From Lentibacillus sediminis (GTDB lineage Bacteria; Bacillota; Bacilli; Bacillales; Amphibacillaceae), in the NCBI RefSeq assembly GCF_002763455.1, contig NZ_NIXK01000006.1, positions 1-64,000 on the forward strand: a stretch of 64,000 nucleotides of DNA. Reading direction: 5' to 3'. Position 1 is the stretch's first letter. Every line of letters starts with the position of its first letter. Shown here one piece after another: positions 8,595 to 17,419 of this stretch. Under the pieces are notes generated by a model that worked only from the letters and a program-made list of their open reading frames with translations, had not been told where the DNA came from and ran no database searches. Both the position numbers and the translations under genes were made by a program.

Positions 8595-9071
8595 TTAATC
8601 CACTTTTACAATTTGCACCTGAATGTCGCCACCGGGGGTAACCACGGATACTTCAGCGCCGACTTCAAGACCGAGCAGGCTTTTTGCCATTGGAGAGTCA
8701 TTGGAGATTTTCCCTTCAAACGGGTCAGCTTCCGCGCTGCCAACAATCATGTACGTCTCTTCTTCCCCATTCGGGATTTCCTTAAATGTGACCGATTTTC
8801 CTAAAGAGACCACACTTGGGTTGTTGTCGTCATTTTCTATTATAACCGCATTACGGATCATTTTCTCGACTTGGGCAATTCGTGATTCTACAAATGCCTG
8901 CTCATCTTTGGCGGCATCATATTCGGAGTTCTCGGATAGATCCCCGAAATCGCGGGCAACTTTTATCCTCTCCACCACTTCCTGACGCCGGTCTGTTTTT
9001 AAGTATGTCAGTTCATTTTCCAACTTCTCCTTGCCCTCTTGGGTCATGTAAAAACTTTTCTCTGTCGCCAT
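8595..9071 (-). CDS. greA: Transcription elongation factor GreA
   Basis: GreA rescues backtracked RNA polymerase by stimulating transcript cleavage. From the ATG at 9071 the product is 158 residues: [21 protein letters not shown] leads into the N-terminal coiled coil with the tip acidic residues in [18 protein letters not shown], and a C-terminal FKBP-like domain ([20 protein letters not shown]). A longer frame opens 11 codons upstream, but AAAGGAG lies 9 bp before this ATG and homologues start here. A sigma-A promoter is visible upstream, so the gene is probably transcribed separately from udk. Confidence 0.95.
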   Translation of the reverse strand: MATEKSFYMTQEGKEKLENELTYLKTDRRQEVVERIKVARDFGDLSENSEYDAAKDEQAFVESRIAQVEKMIRNAVIIENDDNNPSVVSLGKSVTFKEIPNGEEETYMIVGSAEADPFEGKISNDSPMAKSLLGLEVGAEVSVVTPGGDIQVQIVKVD

Positions 9072-9154
9072 TATCTTACACTCCTTTTTAAGCATCCTGT
9101 CCATTTTATGATATTTTTTTGAACACAGAAACTAATCTTGAAAAAAATTACTAA

Positions 9155-9183
9155 ATCATACTATGGCAGAATCCAGTAAACAA
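9155..9183 (-). promoter_or_regulatory. Sigma-A promoter of greA
   Basis: On the minus strand TTGTTT (9183-9178) and TATGAT (9160-9155) are separated by exactly 17 bp. Transcription would begin near 9148, leaving a leader of about 75 nt. Confidence 0.6.
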
Positions 9184-9196
9184 TTCAATACTTTTT

Positions 9197-9248
9197 TAGA
9201 AAAACTAAGGAATCGTTGCGTTTTCAGCGAAAGGCCTTAGTTTTTCTT
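9197..9248 (-). terminator. Terminator of the trmR-udk operon
   Basis: AGAAAAACTAAGG (9198-9210) pairs perfectly with CCTTAGTTTTTCT (9235-9247), a 13-bp stem with T-rich ends. It lies 65 bp beyond the udk stop codon, with the greA promoter just after it. Confidence 0.75.
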
Positions 9249-9311
9249 ATAAGGTCTTCCATTTAATTTAAATTTGACGTTGTTAGAAAAACTTACTCTT
9301 AGCAAAGCTGT

Positions 9312-9938
9312 TTATTTCCCCATCAGGATATTCTCAATTTTTGTCGCCATAATATCGATCGCCACTAGGTTCTGGCCGCCCTCCGGAATGATAATATCAG
9401 CATAACGTTTCGTCGGTTCAATGAATTGCAGGTGGGACGGTCTTACGTTGCTGATATACTGATCTATTACCGAGTCCAGCGTCCTTCCCCGTTCTTTAAT
9501 ATCTCTTAGAAGCCTGCGGATAATCCGGAGGTCGGCATCTGTGTCAACAAATACTTTGATGTCCATCATATCGACAAGCCGCGGATCATCCAGAATGAGG
9601 ATCCCTTCCAGAATGATAACCTCTTTGGGCTCCACCTCCACCACTTCATTGGAGCGGGTATGAATTTTATAGTCATACACCGGCTTCTCAATTGACTGAC
9701 ATTGAAGGAGCTGATGCAGATGATCGATCAGCAGATCATTGTCGAAAGCAAAAGGATGATCATAATTGGTGTTCAGCCGTTCCTCCATGGGAAGATGGCT
9801 TTGGTCTTTATAATAATAATCCTGCTCCAGCACAAGAATCGTCTGGTCGGAGAAGCGCTGGCAGATCGAGTTGGTCACGGAAGTTTTTCCGCTGCCGCTC
9901 CCGCCTGCCACCCCGATCACTACAGGTTTTTCTTTCAT
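9312..9938 (-). CDS. udk: Uridine kinase
   Basis: Udk phosphorylates uridine and cytidine to UMP and CMP in pyrimidine salvage. The 208-residue protein has the P-loop GGSGSGKTS near residues 12-20, the nucleoside-binding segment [16 protein letters not shown], and the R-rich lid [15 protein letters not shown]. Its start overlaps the trmR end by 4 bp (ATGA), so the two genes are translationally coupled. In B. subtilis two U32-peptidase-like genes lie between trmR and udk; they are missing here. Confidence 0.95.
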   Translation of the reverse strand: MKEKPVVIGVAGGSGSGKTSVTNSICQRFSDQTILVLEQDYYYKDQSHLPMEERLNTNYDHPFAFDNDLLIDHLHQLLQCQSIEKPVYDYKIHTRSNEVVEVEPKEVIILEGILILDDPRLVDMMDIKVFVDTDADLRIIRRLLRDIKERGRTLDSVIDQYISNVRPSHLQFIEPTKRYADIIIPEGGQNLVAIDIMATKIENILMGK

Positions 9939-10594
9939 CGGATGGTGCTCCTTTCAGCGGTTTTGATACTGATGGCAATCCCGTCGCCCACCGGCACGAT
10001 CGAGCTGGAAAATGCCGTGTGCTCCATCATCCACTTATTATAATCACGCAGTTTTTCCACCATTTTGGCATGGCGCGGGTTTGCTGAGGCCGGATCGGCA
10101 ACATGTCCGCGAAACAGGACATTATCGGAGAGCACCAGCCCGCCTCCCCGGAGGAGTGGAGCAGCCAATTCAAAAAACCGTTTGTACTGCCCTTTTGCCG
10201 CATCAATCAGGACCAAATCAAAAACCGTCCCTGTCTCCACCAGCTTGCTGATTTCATCCAGGGCATCACCATGAATGACATTAATTTGGCCGGAATGCTG
10301 CTGCCGCTCAATATTCCTCACTGCCTGATGGTAGCGTGTATCATCTTTCTCGATAGTGATAATTGCTGCATCCGGATTTGCCTGAAGCATCCTTAATGCA
10401 GAATAACCGATGGCTGTGCCGATCTCAAGAATATTTACAGGCTGATGAAGCCGGATTAATTGCATGATAAACTCCATGCTCACCGGATCCATAATCGGTA
10501 CATGATCTTTCTTGGCCTGCTGTTCCATTTCCAGAACCCAGTCTTCTTTCGGTAGCAGTGTTTCATATAAATAAGTGTTCAGTTGCTCGTCCAT
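9935..10594 (-). CDS. trmR: tRNA 5-hydroxyuridine methyltransferase TrmR (YrrM)
   Basis: This class I SAM-dependent O-methyltransferase matches B. subtilis YrrM/TrmR, which methylates 5-hydroxyuridine at tRNA wobble position 34 to 5-methoxyuridine. Visible motifs are the SAM-binding [15 protein letters not shown] near residue 60, [15 protein letters not shown], and [11 protein letters not shown]. The frame extends to a TTG at 10615, but AGGAG sits directly before the ATG pair at 10597 and 10594. The second ATG ([14 protein letters not shown]) has the better spacing and matches homologues. The trhP1/trhP2 genes that make the hydroxyuridine substrate in B. subtilis and normally sit next door are absent. 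Confidence 0.85.
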   Translation of the reverse strand: MDEQLNTYLYETLLPKEDWVLEMEQQAKKDHVPIMDPVSMEFIMQLIRLHQPVNILEIGTAIGYSALRMLQANPDAAIITIEKDDTRYHQAVRNIERQQHSGQINVIHGDALDEISKLVETGTVFDLVLIDAAKGQYKRFFELAAPLLRGGGLVLSDNVLFRGHVADPASANPRHAKMVEKLRDYNKWMMEHTAFSSSIVPVGDGIAISIKTAERSTIR

Positions 10595-10651
10595 CATTAT
10601 CTCCTGCTTTTTCAATCATGTAGTTATTCTTTTATAGCGGCAGCCATGGAA

Positions 10652-10682
10652 AAAGGGAGGGAATTTCAGCTCATTCCCTGCT
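10652..10682 (-). terminator. Terminator downstream of mltG
   Basis: On the minus strand AGGGAAT (10679-10673) and ATTCCCT (10664-10658) form a 7-bp stem followed by CCCTTTTT. Confidence 0.6.
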
Positions 10683-10687
10683 CGGAT

Positions 10688-11809
10688 TTATTCCATATGA
10701 TCCGCGATATTTTGCTCGTGCCCGTCATAGGTTTCTGCATAATGAATCTGCCCTTCACTGTCATGCAGGAAGTAAAGGTAATCGGAGTCTTCCGGATTCA
10801 ATATGGCCGCAAGTGACGATTCCGCAAAATTGGAAATCGGCCCGATCGGCAATGTATTAATCTGATAGGTATTATACGGTGAATCCACTTCCAGGTCTTC
10901 GTAAGTCACCTGGTCTTTATGCTCACCCAGTGCGTAAAGGACGGTCGGGTCTGTCTGCAGCGGCATGCCTTCTTCCAGCCGGTTGTAAAATACTCCGGCA
11001 ATCTGTCTGCGCTGATCGGCATTGCCGGTTTCTTCTTCAACGACAGAGGCAAAGGTGAGTGCCTCATGCACTGTGAAGTCTGATTGCTCTATTTCCTGCA
11101 TGTAGGAAGAAACGATAGACTGTGTTTCGTCCAGCATTTTTTCAATGACTGTCTCTATGCCTGGCTGTTCTTCATAAAACGAATAGGTCGCCGCAAATAA
11201 ATAACCTTCCAGCGGTGTGCGAATTTCCTCTGCCAGAATCGCATCCGTTAAAATGGTGGAATATTGCTTCATCAGCTGTTCAATATAAATCGGATCATTC
11301 ACCTTGTCGAGAAACTCTTCCTTGCTGAAGTCAAGCTCTTCCCCATAGATTCCGGCAATCTGGTCAATGGTCAGGCCTTCCGGTATTGTCACAGTATGGA
11401 CGGGTTCTGCCATTACCATGCCTGTTTTTAGCGATTCAATCAGTTCATTTATCGTCATCGAAGGAGAAAAGGTATATTCTCCTGCCTGAAATTGTGATTC
11501 ATTATTTAATTTCACGTAGATTTGAAAGATCCGTGCGTTATTTATAATCCCGTTTTCCTCCAGAATACCGGCAATAGCAGAAGGTGTAGAACCAATCGGG
11601 ATCTCCACATCGATTTGCTCTTCACTGTCCGGGTCAACGGGCTCCAATGCGGATGACACATAAAAATAGCCCGCCACTGTGCCGACTACCAGAATAAGCA
11701 GCAGTGCGGCGATAACAGTAAATACAATCTTCCTGACCGTTGTCGCCTCTTCCCCGCGGGCTTGGAGACTATTCTTGTACTGCTTGTTTTTCCTTATTCG
11801 CTTGAACAC
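10688..11809 (-). CDS. mltG: Endolytic murein transglycosylase MltG
   Basis: MltG (YceG/YrrL family) cleaves nascent glycan strands at the outer face of the membrane and limits strand length during growth. There is one transmembrane helix around residues 28-50 after a basic cytosolic tail, a LysM-like segment, then the YceG domain with LEGYLFAATY near residue 200 and the catalytic glutamate in VVEEETG near residue 260. TDPTVLYAL and NTYQINTLPIGPISN complete the signature. The frame opens at 11827, but GGGGGAGAGGGA directly precedes a GTG at 11809 (MFKRIRKNK), which I take as the start. It lies beyond a terminator, so it is separate from the alaS group. Confidence 0.88.
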   Translation of the reverse strand: MFKRIRKNKQYKNSLQARGEEATTVRKIVFTVIAALLLILVVGTVAGYFYVSSALEPVDPDSEEQIDVEIPIGSTPSAIAGILEENGIINNARIFQIYVKLNNESQFQAGEYTFSPSMTINELIESLKTGMVMAEPVHTVTIPEGLTIDQIAGIYGEELDFSKEEFLDKVNDPIYIEQLMKQYSTILTDAILAEEIRTPLEGYLFAATYSFYEEQPGIETVIEKMLDETQSIVSSYMQEIEQSDFTVHEALTFASVVEEETGNADQRRQIAGVFYNRLEEGMPLQTDPTVLYALGEHKDQVTYEDLEVDSPYNTYQINTLPIGPISNFAESSLAAILNPEDSDYLYFLHDSEGQIHYAETYDGHEQNIADHME

Positions 11810-11897
11810 TCCCTCTCCCCCTCTCATTCGCTATATTATACTAAAAAACGGCAGGAGATGCCATTATTATATGATCGCTTCTGTGTAAACCCGGCAA

Positions 11898-11949
11898 ATG
11901 CAGAAAAAACTGATGCCGCAGCGCGCGACACCAGCCGGTTTTTCTGCCG
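11898..11949 (-). terminator. Terminator of the alaS-ireB-ruvX-yrzB group
   Basis: GCAGAAAAACCGG and a complementary CAGTTTTTTCTGC on the minus strand (11948-11935 and 11912-11900) form a long stem around a GC-rich loop, with T runs in the distal arm. Confidence 0.65.
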
Positions 11950-11953
11950 TCAA

Positions 11954-12241
11954 TTAAGATTCGCTATCTTCCTCTGCCAGCGTATGCAGCATTTCCTCGA
12001 CCATTTCCCACTCTTCATCTGATTCAATCGGGAAGAGGGACAGGTCGTCATCATCCTTATTCTTCTCTTCATATCGGAAGGCGTACACTTCTACTTCTTC
12101 GTCCTCTGACTGCTCCCCGGGCACTACTGCAATATAAGAATGCCCGGTCTTGTCCACATCAAAGGTAAACAAAACCTCAAATAAATGTTCTTCGCCGTTT
12201 TCATCCGGAATGATAATGCGTTCTTTTTCTTCCAATCCCAT
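11954..12241 (-). CDS. yrzB: DUF1292 family protein YrzB
   Basis: This 95-residue acidic protein contains the DUF1292 core (RIIIPDENGEEHLFEVLFTFDVD, GHSYIAVVP, VYAFRYEE) and an acidic tail. It matches B. subtilis YrzB in size and position. Its function is not known; the family almost always follows ireB and ruvX in Firmicutes, as here. Its ATG overlaps the last base of ruvX, so translation is coupled. Confidence 0.88.
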   Translation of the reverse strand: MGLEEKERIIIPDENGEEHLFEVLFTFDVDKTGHSYIAVVPGEQSEDEEVEVYAFRYEEKNKDDDDLSLFPIESDEEWEMVEEMLHTLAEEDSES

Positions 12242-12669
12242 TATTGCCCTCCTTTGTTTTGATCCAGATATCCTTGCAATATCATGACTGCAGCCATTTT
12301 GTCGATGACTTTTTTTCGCTTCTTTCTGCTCATGTCAGCTTCCAGAAGCACACGTTCCGCAGCAATTGTTGTTAAACGCTCATCCCATAATACTGCCGGG
12401 ATGCCGTGGACATTTTCCACATGTTCGGCATAATCCTGAGAAGCTTCTCCACGTTCGCCGATGGTCCCATTCATATTTTTCGGGAGACCAATCACAGCTT
12501 TCCCTATTTCATGCTCTGCTATTATCCTGGTGAGCTCCTCATCAGCGGAAGTGATTTCTTCCTCTTTCCATTTGACAGTGGTAAGCCCCTGAGCCGTCCA
12601 GCCAAGGGCGTCACTAACAGCTACGCCAATTGTCCGGGAACCGACATCCAGTCCGATCATCTTTATCAC
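12241..12669 (-). CDS. ruvX: RuvX/YqgF family nuclease-fold protein
   Basis: The 142-residue protein belongs to the YqgF/RuvX family (putative pre-16S rRNA nuclease, earlier named Holliday-junction resolvase). It shows the RNase H-like first strand with the catalytic aspartate, [17 protein letters not shown], then [25 protein letters not shown] and the C-terminal [14 protein letters not shown] with the last acidic residue. The E. coli counterpart processes the 5' end of 16S rRNA. The start overlaps ireB by 4 bp. Confidence 0.93.
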   Translation of the reverse strand: MIKMIGLDVGSRTIGVAVSDALGWTAQGLTTVKWKEEEITSADEELTRIIAEHEIGKAVIGLPKNMNGTIGERGEASQDYAEHVENVHGIPAVLWDERLTTIAAERVLLEADMSRKKRKKVIDKMAAVMILQGYLDQNKGGQ

Positions 12670-12932
12670 TTTTTCTTATGCTCTTCCAAATAAAATTTAA
12701 CGAGCTCTTCAATCACTTCATCCCGTTCAATTCTGCGGATCAGATTTCTGGCATCCTTATGCCGCGGAATATAAGCAGGATCACCAGACAGCAGATAGCC
12801 AACAATCTGATTTATCGGGTTGTAGCCTTTTTCCTGCAGTGCCTCATGAACAGTAAAGAGGATTTTTTCAATATCCTGGTCGAAAGGTTCCTCGGAAAAA
12901 TTAAACTTCATCGTCTTATCAATCGAGCTCAT
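12666..12932 (-). CDS. ireB: IreB family regulatory phosphoprotein
   Basis: This 88-residue protein matches IreB/YrzL (UPF0297): [57 protein letters not shown]. In Enterococcus faecalis IreB is phosphorylated by the PASTA kinase IreK and modulates cephalosporin resistance; its role in bacilli is undefined. The Thr in DKTM near the N-terminus is the likely phosphosite by homology. It lies about 100 bp after alaS and overlaps ruvX. Confidence 0.93.
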   Translation of the reverse strand: MSSIDKTMKFNFSEEPFDQDIEKILFTVHEALQEKGYNPINQIVGYLLSGDPAYIPRHKDARNLIRRIERDEVIEELVKFYLEEHKKK

Positions 12933-13029
12933 TGCGACACCTCTTTTTTGAAATAACTTGCGAATGGTTGATCTGATACATATTCTAACATTTTTCCCGG
13001 AAATATCATACGTTTACAGTCAAATTATG

Positions 13030-15666
13030 CTATAACTTTTCCGTCAGATACTCCTCTGCGGCCTTCAGAGCTTCTGTGATATTCTCTGGATTTTTGCCGC
13101 CGGCCTGTGCCATGTCCGGCCGGCCGCCGCCACCGCCGCCGCAGCGAGTGGCAGCTTCTTTTATCAGATTTCCTGCATGCAGTCCGCGTTCCATCAGATC
13201 CTTGGATACTCCTGCTGCCAGCTGTACTTTTCCGTCTTTTTCTGCTGCCAGCAAAATCACCCCGGAGCCAAGCTTTTGTTTCAGCTCATCCACCATGTTG
13301 CGCAGCTGGTTCATATCTTTTGCCGCCACCTTCTCTGCAAGGAGGCTGACATCCTTGACTGTTTTGGTTTTCTCCAGAATAGAAGATGCTTCATTGTTGG
13401 ACAGTTTAGCATTGAGCGACTCATTTTCTTTCTTCAGGGATCGGATCTCCTGAAATAAACCTTCAATCCGCTCTGGCAGTTGATCCTCATTGGTTTTCAC
13501 CTTTTGTGATGCCTGCTTAAGCAGTTCTTCTTTATTGCTCAAAAGTTCATAGGCTGATTTTGAGGTAACTGCTTCGATTCTTCTGGTTCCGGCGCCAATC
13601 CCCGTTTCTTGGGCAATTTTAAAGAGACCTATGTCGGAAGTCGTCTCTACATGGCAGCCGCCGCATAATTCGATGCTGTAATCGCCGATTTGCACGACAC
13701 GGACGACGTCACCGTATTTTTCGCCGAACAGCGCCATTGCTCCCATTTCTTTTGCTTCATCAATTTTTTTATGGTCAATCACCAGCTGAATCTGCTGCCA
13801 GATTTTTTCATTGACGATTTGTTCCACCTGTTCCAGCTCTTCCTGGGAGACAGTGCTGAAATGGGAAAAATCAAACCGCAGCCGATCTGGTGTGACCAGG
13901 GACCCGGCCTGATTGACATGTTCGCCTAGTACATCCTTCAATGCCTGATGCAGCAAGTGTGTTGCCGTATGGTTTTTTACAACCCCAGAGCGGAATTGCT
14001 TGTCAACCATCGCTTTGACGGTGTCTCCCTTATTGAACTTGCCTTCTTTCACCGTCACACGGTGCACATGCTGCCCCTTTGGCGATTTTTGCACATCTTC
14101 AACATACGCGGAGGCATGATCGGTGTAAATCCAGCCATCATCTGCAACTTGTCCGCCGCTCTCTGCGTAAAACGGGGTCTCTTCCAGAAACAGGAGTACT
14201 TCCTGGCCGGCACCTGCTTCCTCCGCCGTTTCGCCGCCGTCAATGATCGCCGTGATAACCGTATCGGTTTCCAGCCGGTCATAACCGACAAATTCACTTT
14301 TGACCTCCAGATCGCTGAGCACCTGATCCTGAACTTGCATCGAATCCACTTTCTGCCTGGCATTCCTGGCACGTTCACGCTGTTTTTCCATTTCACGGGC
14401 AAATCCTGCTTCGTCGATGGTAAAGCCTTCCTGGTCCACATATTCTTCTGTCAGCTCTTTCGGAAAGCCAAATGTGTCATATAAACGGAACACTTCTTCA
14501 CCAGGAAAGATAGTGCTTCCCTTGGTTTTTTCTTTTTCCATTGTCGAGCGGAGAATATCCAGTCCATCGTTCAATGTTTCATGGAAACGTTCCTCTTCCA
14601 CTTTCACCATATTTTCGATAAATTCCTGCTTCCGGGTAACTTCCGGATAATAATCTTGCATGATTCCCCCGACAATACCGACGAGTTCATACATAAATGG
14701 CTTTTCAATGCCGATTTCCTTGGCGAATCGGACAGCGCGGCGCAGCAGCCGGCGCAGGACATAGCCCCTGCCTTCATTGGATGGAACGGCGCCATCACCG
14801 ATCGCAAAACTGACAGTACGGATGTGGTCGGCAATTACCTTAAATGCCGTATCACCTTCCCGGCTGCTGCCATAAGTAGTATTGGCGAGGGCTTCTGTTT
14901 TCCGGATGATCGGCAAGAACAAATCAGTCTCGAAATTGGTTGGCACGTCCTGAATCACCGAAACCATCCGCTCCAGCCCCATGCCGGTGTCAATATTTTT
15001 CTTTGGTAACGGCGTATAAGTGTCATCCGGGTTATGATTGAACTGGGAAAACACCAAGTTCCAGATTTCCAGATAACGATCGTTCTCCCCGCCAGGGTAC
15101 AGTTCCGGATCATTCGGGTCATTGCCGTATTTCTCGCCGCGATCGTAGAAAATCTCCGTGTTTGGTCCGCTTGGTCCCTCACCAATATCCCAGAAGTTCT
15201 CTTCCAGTCGGATGATTTGCTGTTCCTGAAGCTTTATATCATTCAGCCAAATATCATAGGCTTCATCGTCCTCCGGGTGAACGGTCACAGCCAGCAGTTC
15301 GGGATCAAACCCGATCCATTTATCACTTGTTAAAAATTCCCACGCATATTCAATCGCTTCTTTTTTGAAATAGTCGCCAATCGAGAAATTCCCGAGCATC
15401 TCAAAGAAGGTATGATGCCTCGCTGTGAAGCCGACATTTTCAATATCATTGGTACGGATCGCCTTCTGGGCATTGACGATTCGCGGATTGTCCGGAATTA
15501 TCCGTCCGTCAAAGTATTTTTTCAGTGTAGCCACACCACTGTTGATCCAAAGCAATGTTGGGTCCTCTTTTGGCACAAGGGAAGCACTTGGCTCCACCCG
15601 ATGGCCTTTTTCTTTAAAGAAATCAATGTACATTTGCCGTACTTGGGCAGATGTCAGCTGTTTCAT
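13030..15666 (-). CDS. alaS: Alanyl-tRNA synthetase
   Basis: AlaRS charges tRNA-Ala and hydrolyses mischarged Ser- and Gly-tRNA. The 878-residue protein has the usual domain order: class II catalytic domain (residues 1-240; [15 protein letters not shown] motif 2, motif 3 near GLERM), tRNA recognition, an editing domain with the zinc ligands in [12 protein letters not shown] and CGGCHVE, and a C-terminal DHHA1/C-Ala domain with [15 protein letters not shown]. The family length is about 875. A T-box leader upstream controls transcription by uncharged tRNA-Ala. Downstream are ireB, ruvX and yrzB. Confidence 0.96.
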   Translation of the reverse strand: MKQLTSAQVRQMYIDFFKEKGHRVEPSASLVPKEDPTLLWINSGVATLKKYFDGRIIPDNPRIVNAQKAIRTNDIENVGFTARHHTFFEMLGNFSIGDYFKKEAIEYAWEFLTSDKWIGFDPELLAVTVHPEDDEAYDIWLNDIKLQEQQIIRLEENFWDIGEGPSGPNTEIFYDRGEKYGNDPNDPELYPGGENDRYLEIWNLVFSQFNHNPDDTYTPLPKKNIDTGMGLERMVSVIQDVPTNFETDLFLPIIRKTEALANTTYGSSREGDTAFKVIADHIRTVSFAIGDGAVPSNEGRGYVLRRLLRRAVRFAKEIGIEKPFMYELVGIVGGIMQDYYPEVTRKQEFIENMVKVEEERFHETLNDGLDILRSTMEKEKTKGSTIFPGEEVFRLYDTFGFPKELTEEYVDQEGFTIDEAGFAREMEKQRERARNARQKVDSMQVQDQVLSDLEVKSEFVGYDRLETDTVITAIIDGGETAEEAGAGQEVLLFLEETPFYAESGGQVADDGWIYTDHASAYVEDVQKSPKGQHVHRVTVKEGKFNKGDTVKAMVDKQFRSGVVKNHTATHLLHQALKDVLGEHVNQAGSLVTPDRLRFDFSHFSTVSQEELEQVEQIVNEKIWQQIQLVIDHKKIDEAKEMGAMALFGEKYGDVVRVVQIGDYSIELCGGCHVETTSDIGLFKIAQETGIGAGTRRIEAVTSKSAYELLSNKEELLKQASQKVKTNEDQLPERIEGLFQEIRSLKKENESLNAKLSNNEASSILEKTKTVKDVSLLAEKVAAKDMNQLRNMVDELKQKLGSGVILLAAEKDGKVQLAAGVSKDLMERGLHAGNLIKEAATRCGGGGGGRPDMAQAGGKNPENITEALKAAEEYLTEKL

Positions 15667-15705
15667 CGGTGTTCCTCCTTGTATTCGTTTTTATTATTAC
15701 TTTTG

Positions 15706-15956
15706 TCATTAAAAAAATCCCGTTCCTCTGCCTCAGCAGGGACGAGATTGTATCGCGGTACCACCCTAATTATGAACGCACTGGTTCATCACTTTTCAGG
15801 TCATGGTAACGGTCTGACACCGGCGGGGGTTAGCCGCACTCCAGTTTAGCTTTCCATGACACTGGGGTGCAGGATTTTTTTCAGCCAGGAAAATCCCTCT
15901 CTAATCCACCGTTATCATGTACTCCGAACCTTCTGCGTTTTAAATGGTATAATCTA
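15706..15956 (-). promoter_or_regulatory. T-box riboswitch of alaS
   Basis: The minus strand carries the T-box antiterminator core AGGGTGGTACCGCG (15767-15754). A terminator hairpin follows (15750-15711; CTCGTCCCTGC against GCAGAGGAACGGG), then a T run and the alaS ribosome binding site. The upstream 180 nt can form stem I. The adjacent gene implies that tRNA-Ala is sensed. A GCT triplet in the GTGCGGCTAACC segment may be the specifier, but this was not established by folding. Confidence 0.92.
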
Positions 15957-15961
15957 GCGTT

Positions 15962-15990
15962 AGTATAAAAAACTTAACCAGGATTGTCAA
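15962..15990 (-). promoter_or_regulatory. Sigma-A promoter of the alaS T-box transcript
   Basis: Consensus TTGACA (15990-15985) and TATACT (15967-15962) are spaced by 17 bp on the minus strand. The TGA stop codon of the upstream transporter gene is contained within the TTGACA. Confidence 0.85.
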
Positions 15991-17054
15991 TCATTGCGCC
16001 TAAAGACAAGCATTTCTGTGACAGCAACCTTCAATACGGCCAAAAGGGGGACAGCAATAATCAGGCCAATGATGCCAAACAGCTCACCGCCAAGCAAAAG
16101 GGCGAAGATAATCGCCACGGGATGGATGTCAATACTTTTGCCGACGATATAAGGTGAAAGCAGATTTCCCTCGATCACCTGAATCACAAGAATCGCGAGA
16201 GCCACAAATAGCACCATTTGTCCCGAGATGGTCAGCGAAATCGCCACAGCAGGGACAGCACCGATAATCGGGCCAAAATACGGAATGATGTTCGTTACGG
16301 CCATGACAATTGCCAGAAGCAGTGCATAATCAAGCCCAAGAAACTGAAAAGCAATCCAGGAAGCCACTCCGACAAACAGGCAGACAAGCAGCTGGCCACG
16401 GATATAATTGCCGAGGCTCTCATCCACCGCATGAACCATCCGGCTCATGCGCGACTGGTATTTTCCAGGCACAAATTTTTTCACAAACCCTTTCAGGTTG
16501 TCAAAATCCTTAAGAAAATAAAACACCAGCACCGGAATGACGGTCAGAAAAATCACCATATCAAACAGCTTTGTCATACCGCCGATCAGACCATCAAGCA
16601 CATTCGAAAGCCCTGCTTCGACACCGCGAATGACTTCATCCATCTTATCGTGAATCATCTCAGGAAGAAACGACGTGTATTCATACATCTGGTAAATTAA
16701 TGTTTCATATTGCCGGATTAACACAGGCAGCTGCTGGTTCAGGTCATGCACCTGATGAACGACCGCCGGATAGACCCGGTAGACGAGGTAAGCAATGCCG
16801 CCAAAAAAAAGGAGATAAATCATCAGGATGGCCAAACCGCGCGGAAGGTGGTAGACATGCAGTTTATCAATCACCGGATACAATAAATAGGCAATCAATG
16901 CGGAAACTAGAAATGGCGCAAAGAGATGCAGCAAAAACGCTGCCGCTGCCCCGTACATTGGGAATAATTTCACAAGCAAGTAGAGAAACAAAAAAACAAG
17001 AATGCCAATGATAAGCCAGTACATGAACTCCAGCGCTTTATGCTTTAAGAACAT
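15987..17054 (-). CDS. AI-2E family transporter (YrrI-like)
   Basis: This 355-residue integral membrane protein of the AI-2E/PerM family has about eight hydrophobic helices and the family-typical C-terminal motif ITNIIPYFGPIIGAVPAVAIS with a following IEGNLLSPYIVGK. It corresponds in position to B. subtilis yrrI, upstream of alaS. Family members export small molecules, and some act as Na+(Li+)/H+ antiporters; the substrate here cannot be inferred from sequence. The start MFLKHKALEFMYWLI is preceded by GGAGAGATC. Confidence 0.85.
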   Translation of the reverse strand: MFLKHKALEFMYWLIIGILVFLFLYLLVKLFPMYGAAAAFLLHLFAPFLVSALIAYLLYPVIDKLHVYHLPRGLAILMIYLLFFGGIAYLVYRVYPAVVHQVHDLNQQLPVLIRQYETLIYQMYEYTSFLPEMIHDKMDEVIRGVEAGLSNVLDGLIGGMTKLFDMVIFLTVIPVLVFYFLKDFDNLKGFVKKFVPGKYQSRMSRMVHAVDESLGNYIRGQLLVCLFVGVASWIAFQFLGLDYALLLAIVMAVTNIIPYFGPIIGAVPAVAISLTISGQMVLFVALAILVIQVIEGNLLSPYIVGKSIDIHPVAIIFALLLGGELFGIIGLIIAVPLLAVLKVAVTEMLVFRRND

Positions 17055-17108
17055 GGATGATCTCTCCTCGCGCTTTTAGAATAGCATTTGGCATATGGCG
17101 ATAGATTA

Positions 17109-17297
17109 TCATTCCATTGTTCTTTCCTCAGCAGAAAACAGATCATCGAGGCTGCTCAGCGAACCATCTGCTTCCACCTGACTGACGGTTAACCGGTTAT
17201 CGGTCACGGCGATTTCTATAAAACAGGTCCAGCAATAATACTGCTGCACACCGATTTTGCCTAAATCTTTTCCACTGCAGTTCGGGCACCGCATCAT
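17109..17297 (-). CDS. Small zinc-ribbon protein of unknown function
   Basis: This 62-residue protein has one CPNC...CWTC zinc-ribbon knuckle pair (residues 4-7 and 22-25), spaced as in rubredoxin-like ribbons, and an acidic C-terminus (SSLDDLFSAEERTME). AGGTGGGGA precedes the ATG. It lies between recD2 and the AI-2E transporter gene, where B. subtilis also has short uncharacterised ORFs. Function is unknown. The paired cysteines, the SD and the isolated position support a real gene. Confidence 0.7.
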   Translation of the reverse strand: MMRCPNCSGKDLGKIGVQQYYCWTCFIEIAVTDNRLTVSQVEADGSLSSLDDLFSAEERTME

Positions 17298-17319
17298 ACA
17301 TTTTCCCCACCTTTAAAAC

Positions 17320-17360
17320 TTCCCTGCATCAGCAGGCTGGAGTCGCCTGCTCGTAATATG
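17320..17360 (-). terminator. Possible terminator downstream of recD2
   Basis: On the minus strand GCAGGCGACTCCAGCCTGC can form a 6-bp stem with a second GCAGG nearby. The following T tract is poor, so this is only a candidate. Confidence 0.3.
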
Positions 17361-17419
17361 AGAGAACAAGATTAATGTATTATGCTATGGTCGCCCGAAA
17401 TGGCATAAAATATACCTTT

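Noticed and set aside
13076-13453. Plus-strand frames opposite alaS, recD2, aspS, hisS and relA
   Set aside because: They are shadows of well-supported minus-strand genes with no SD or family features.
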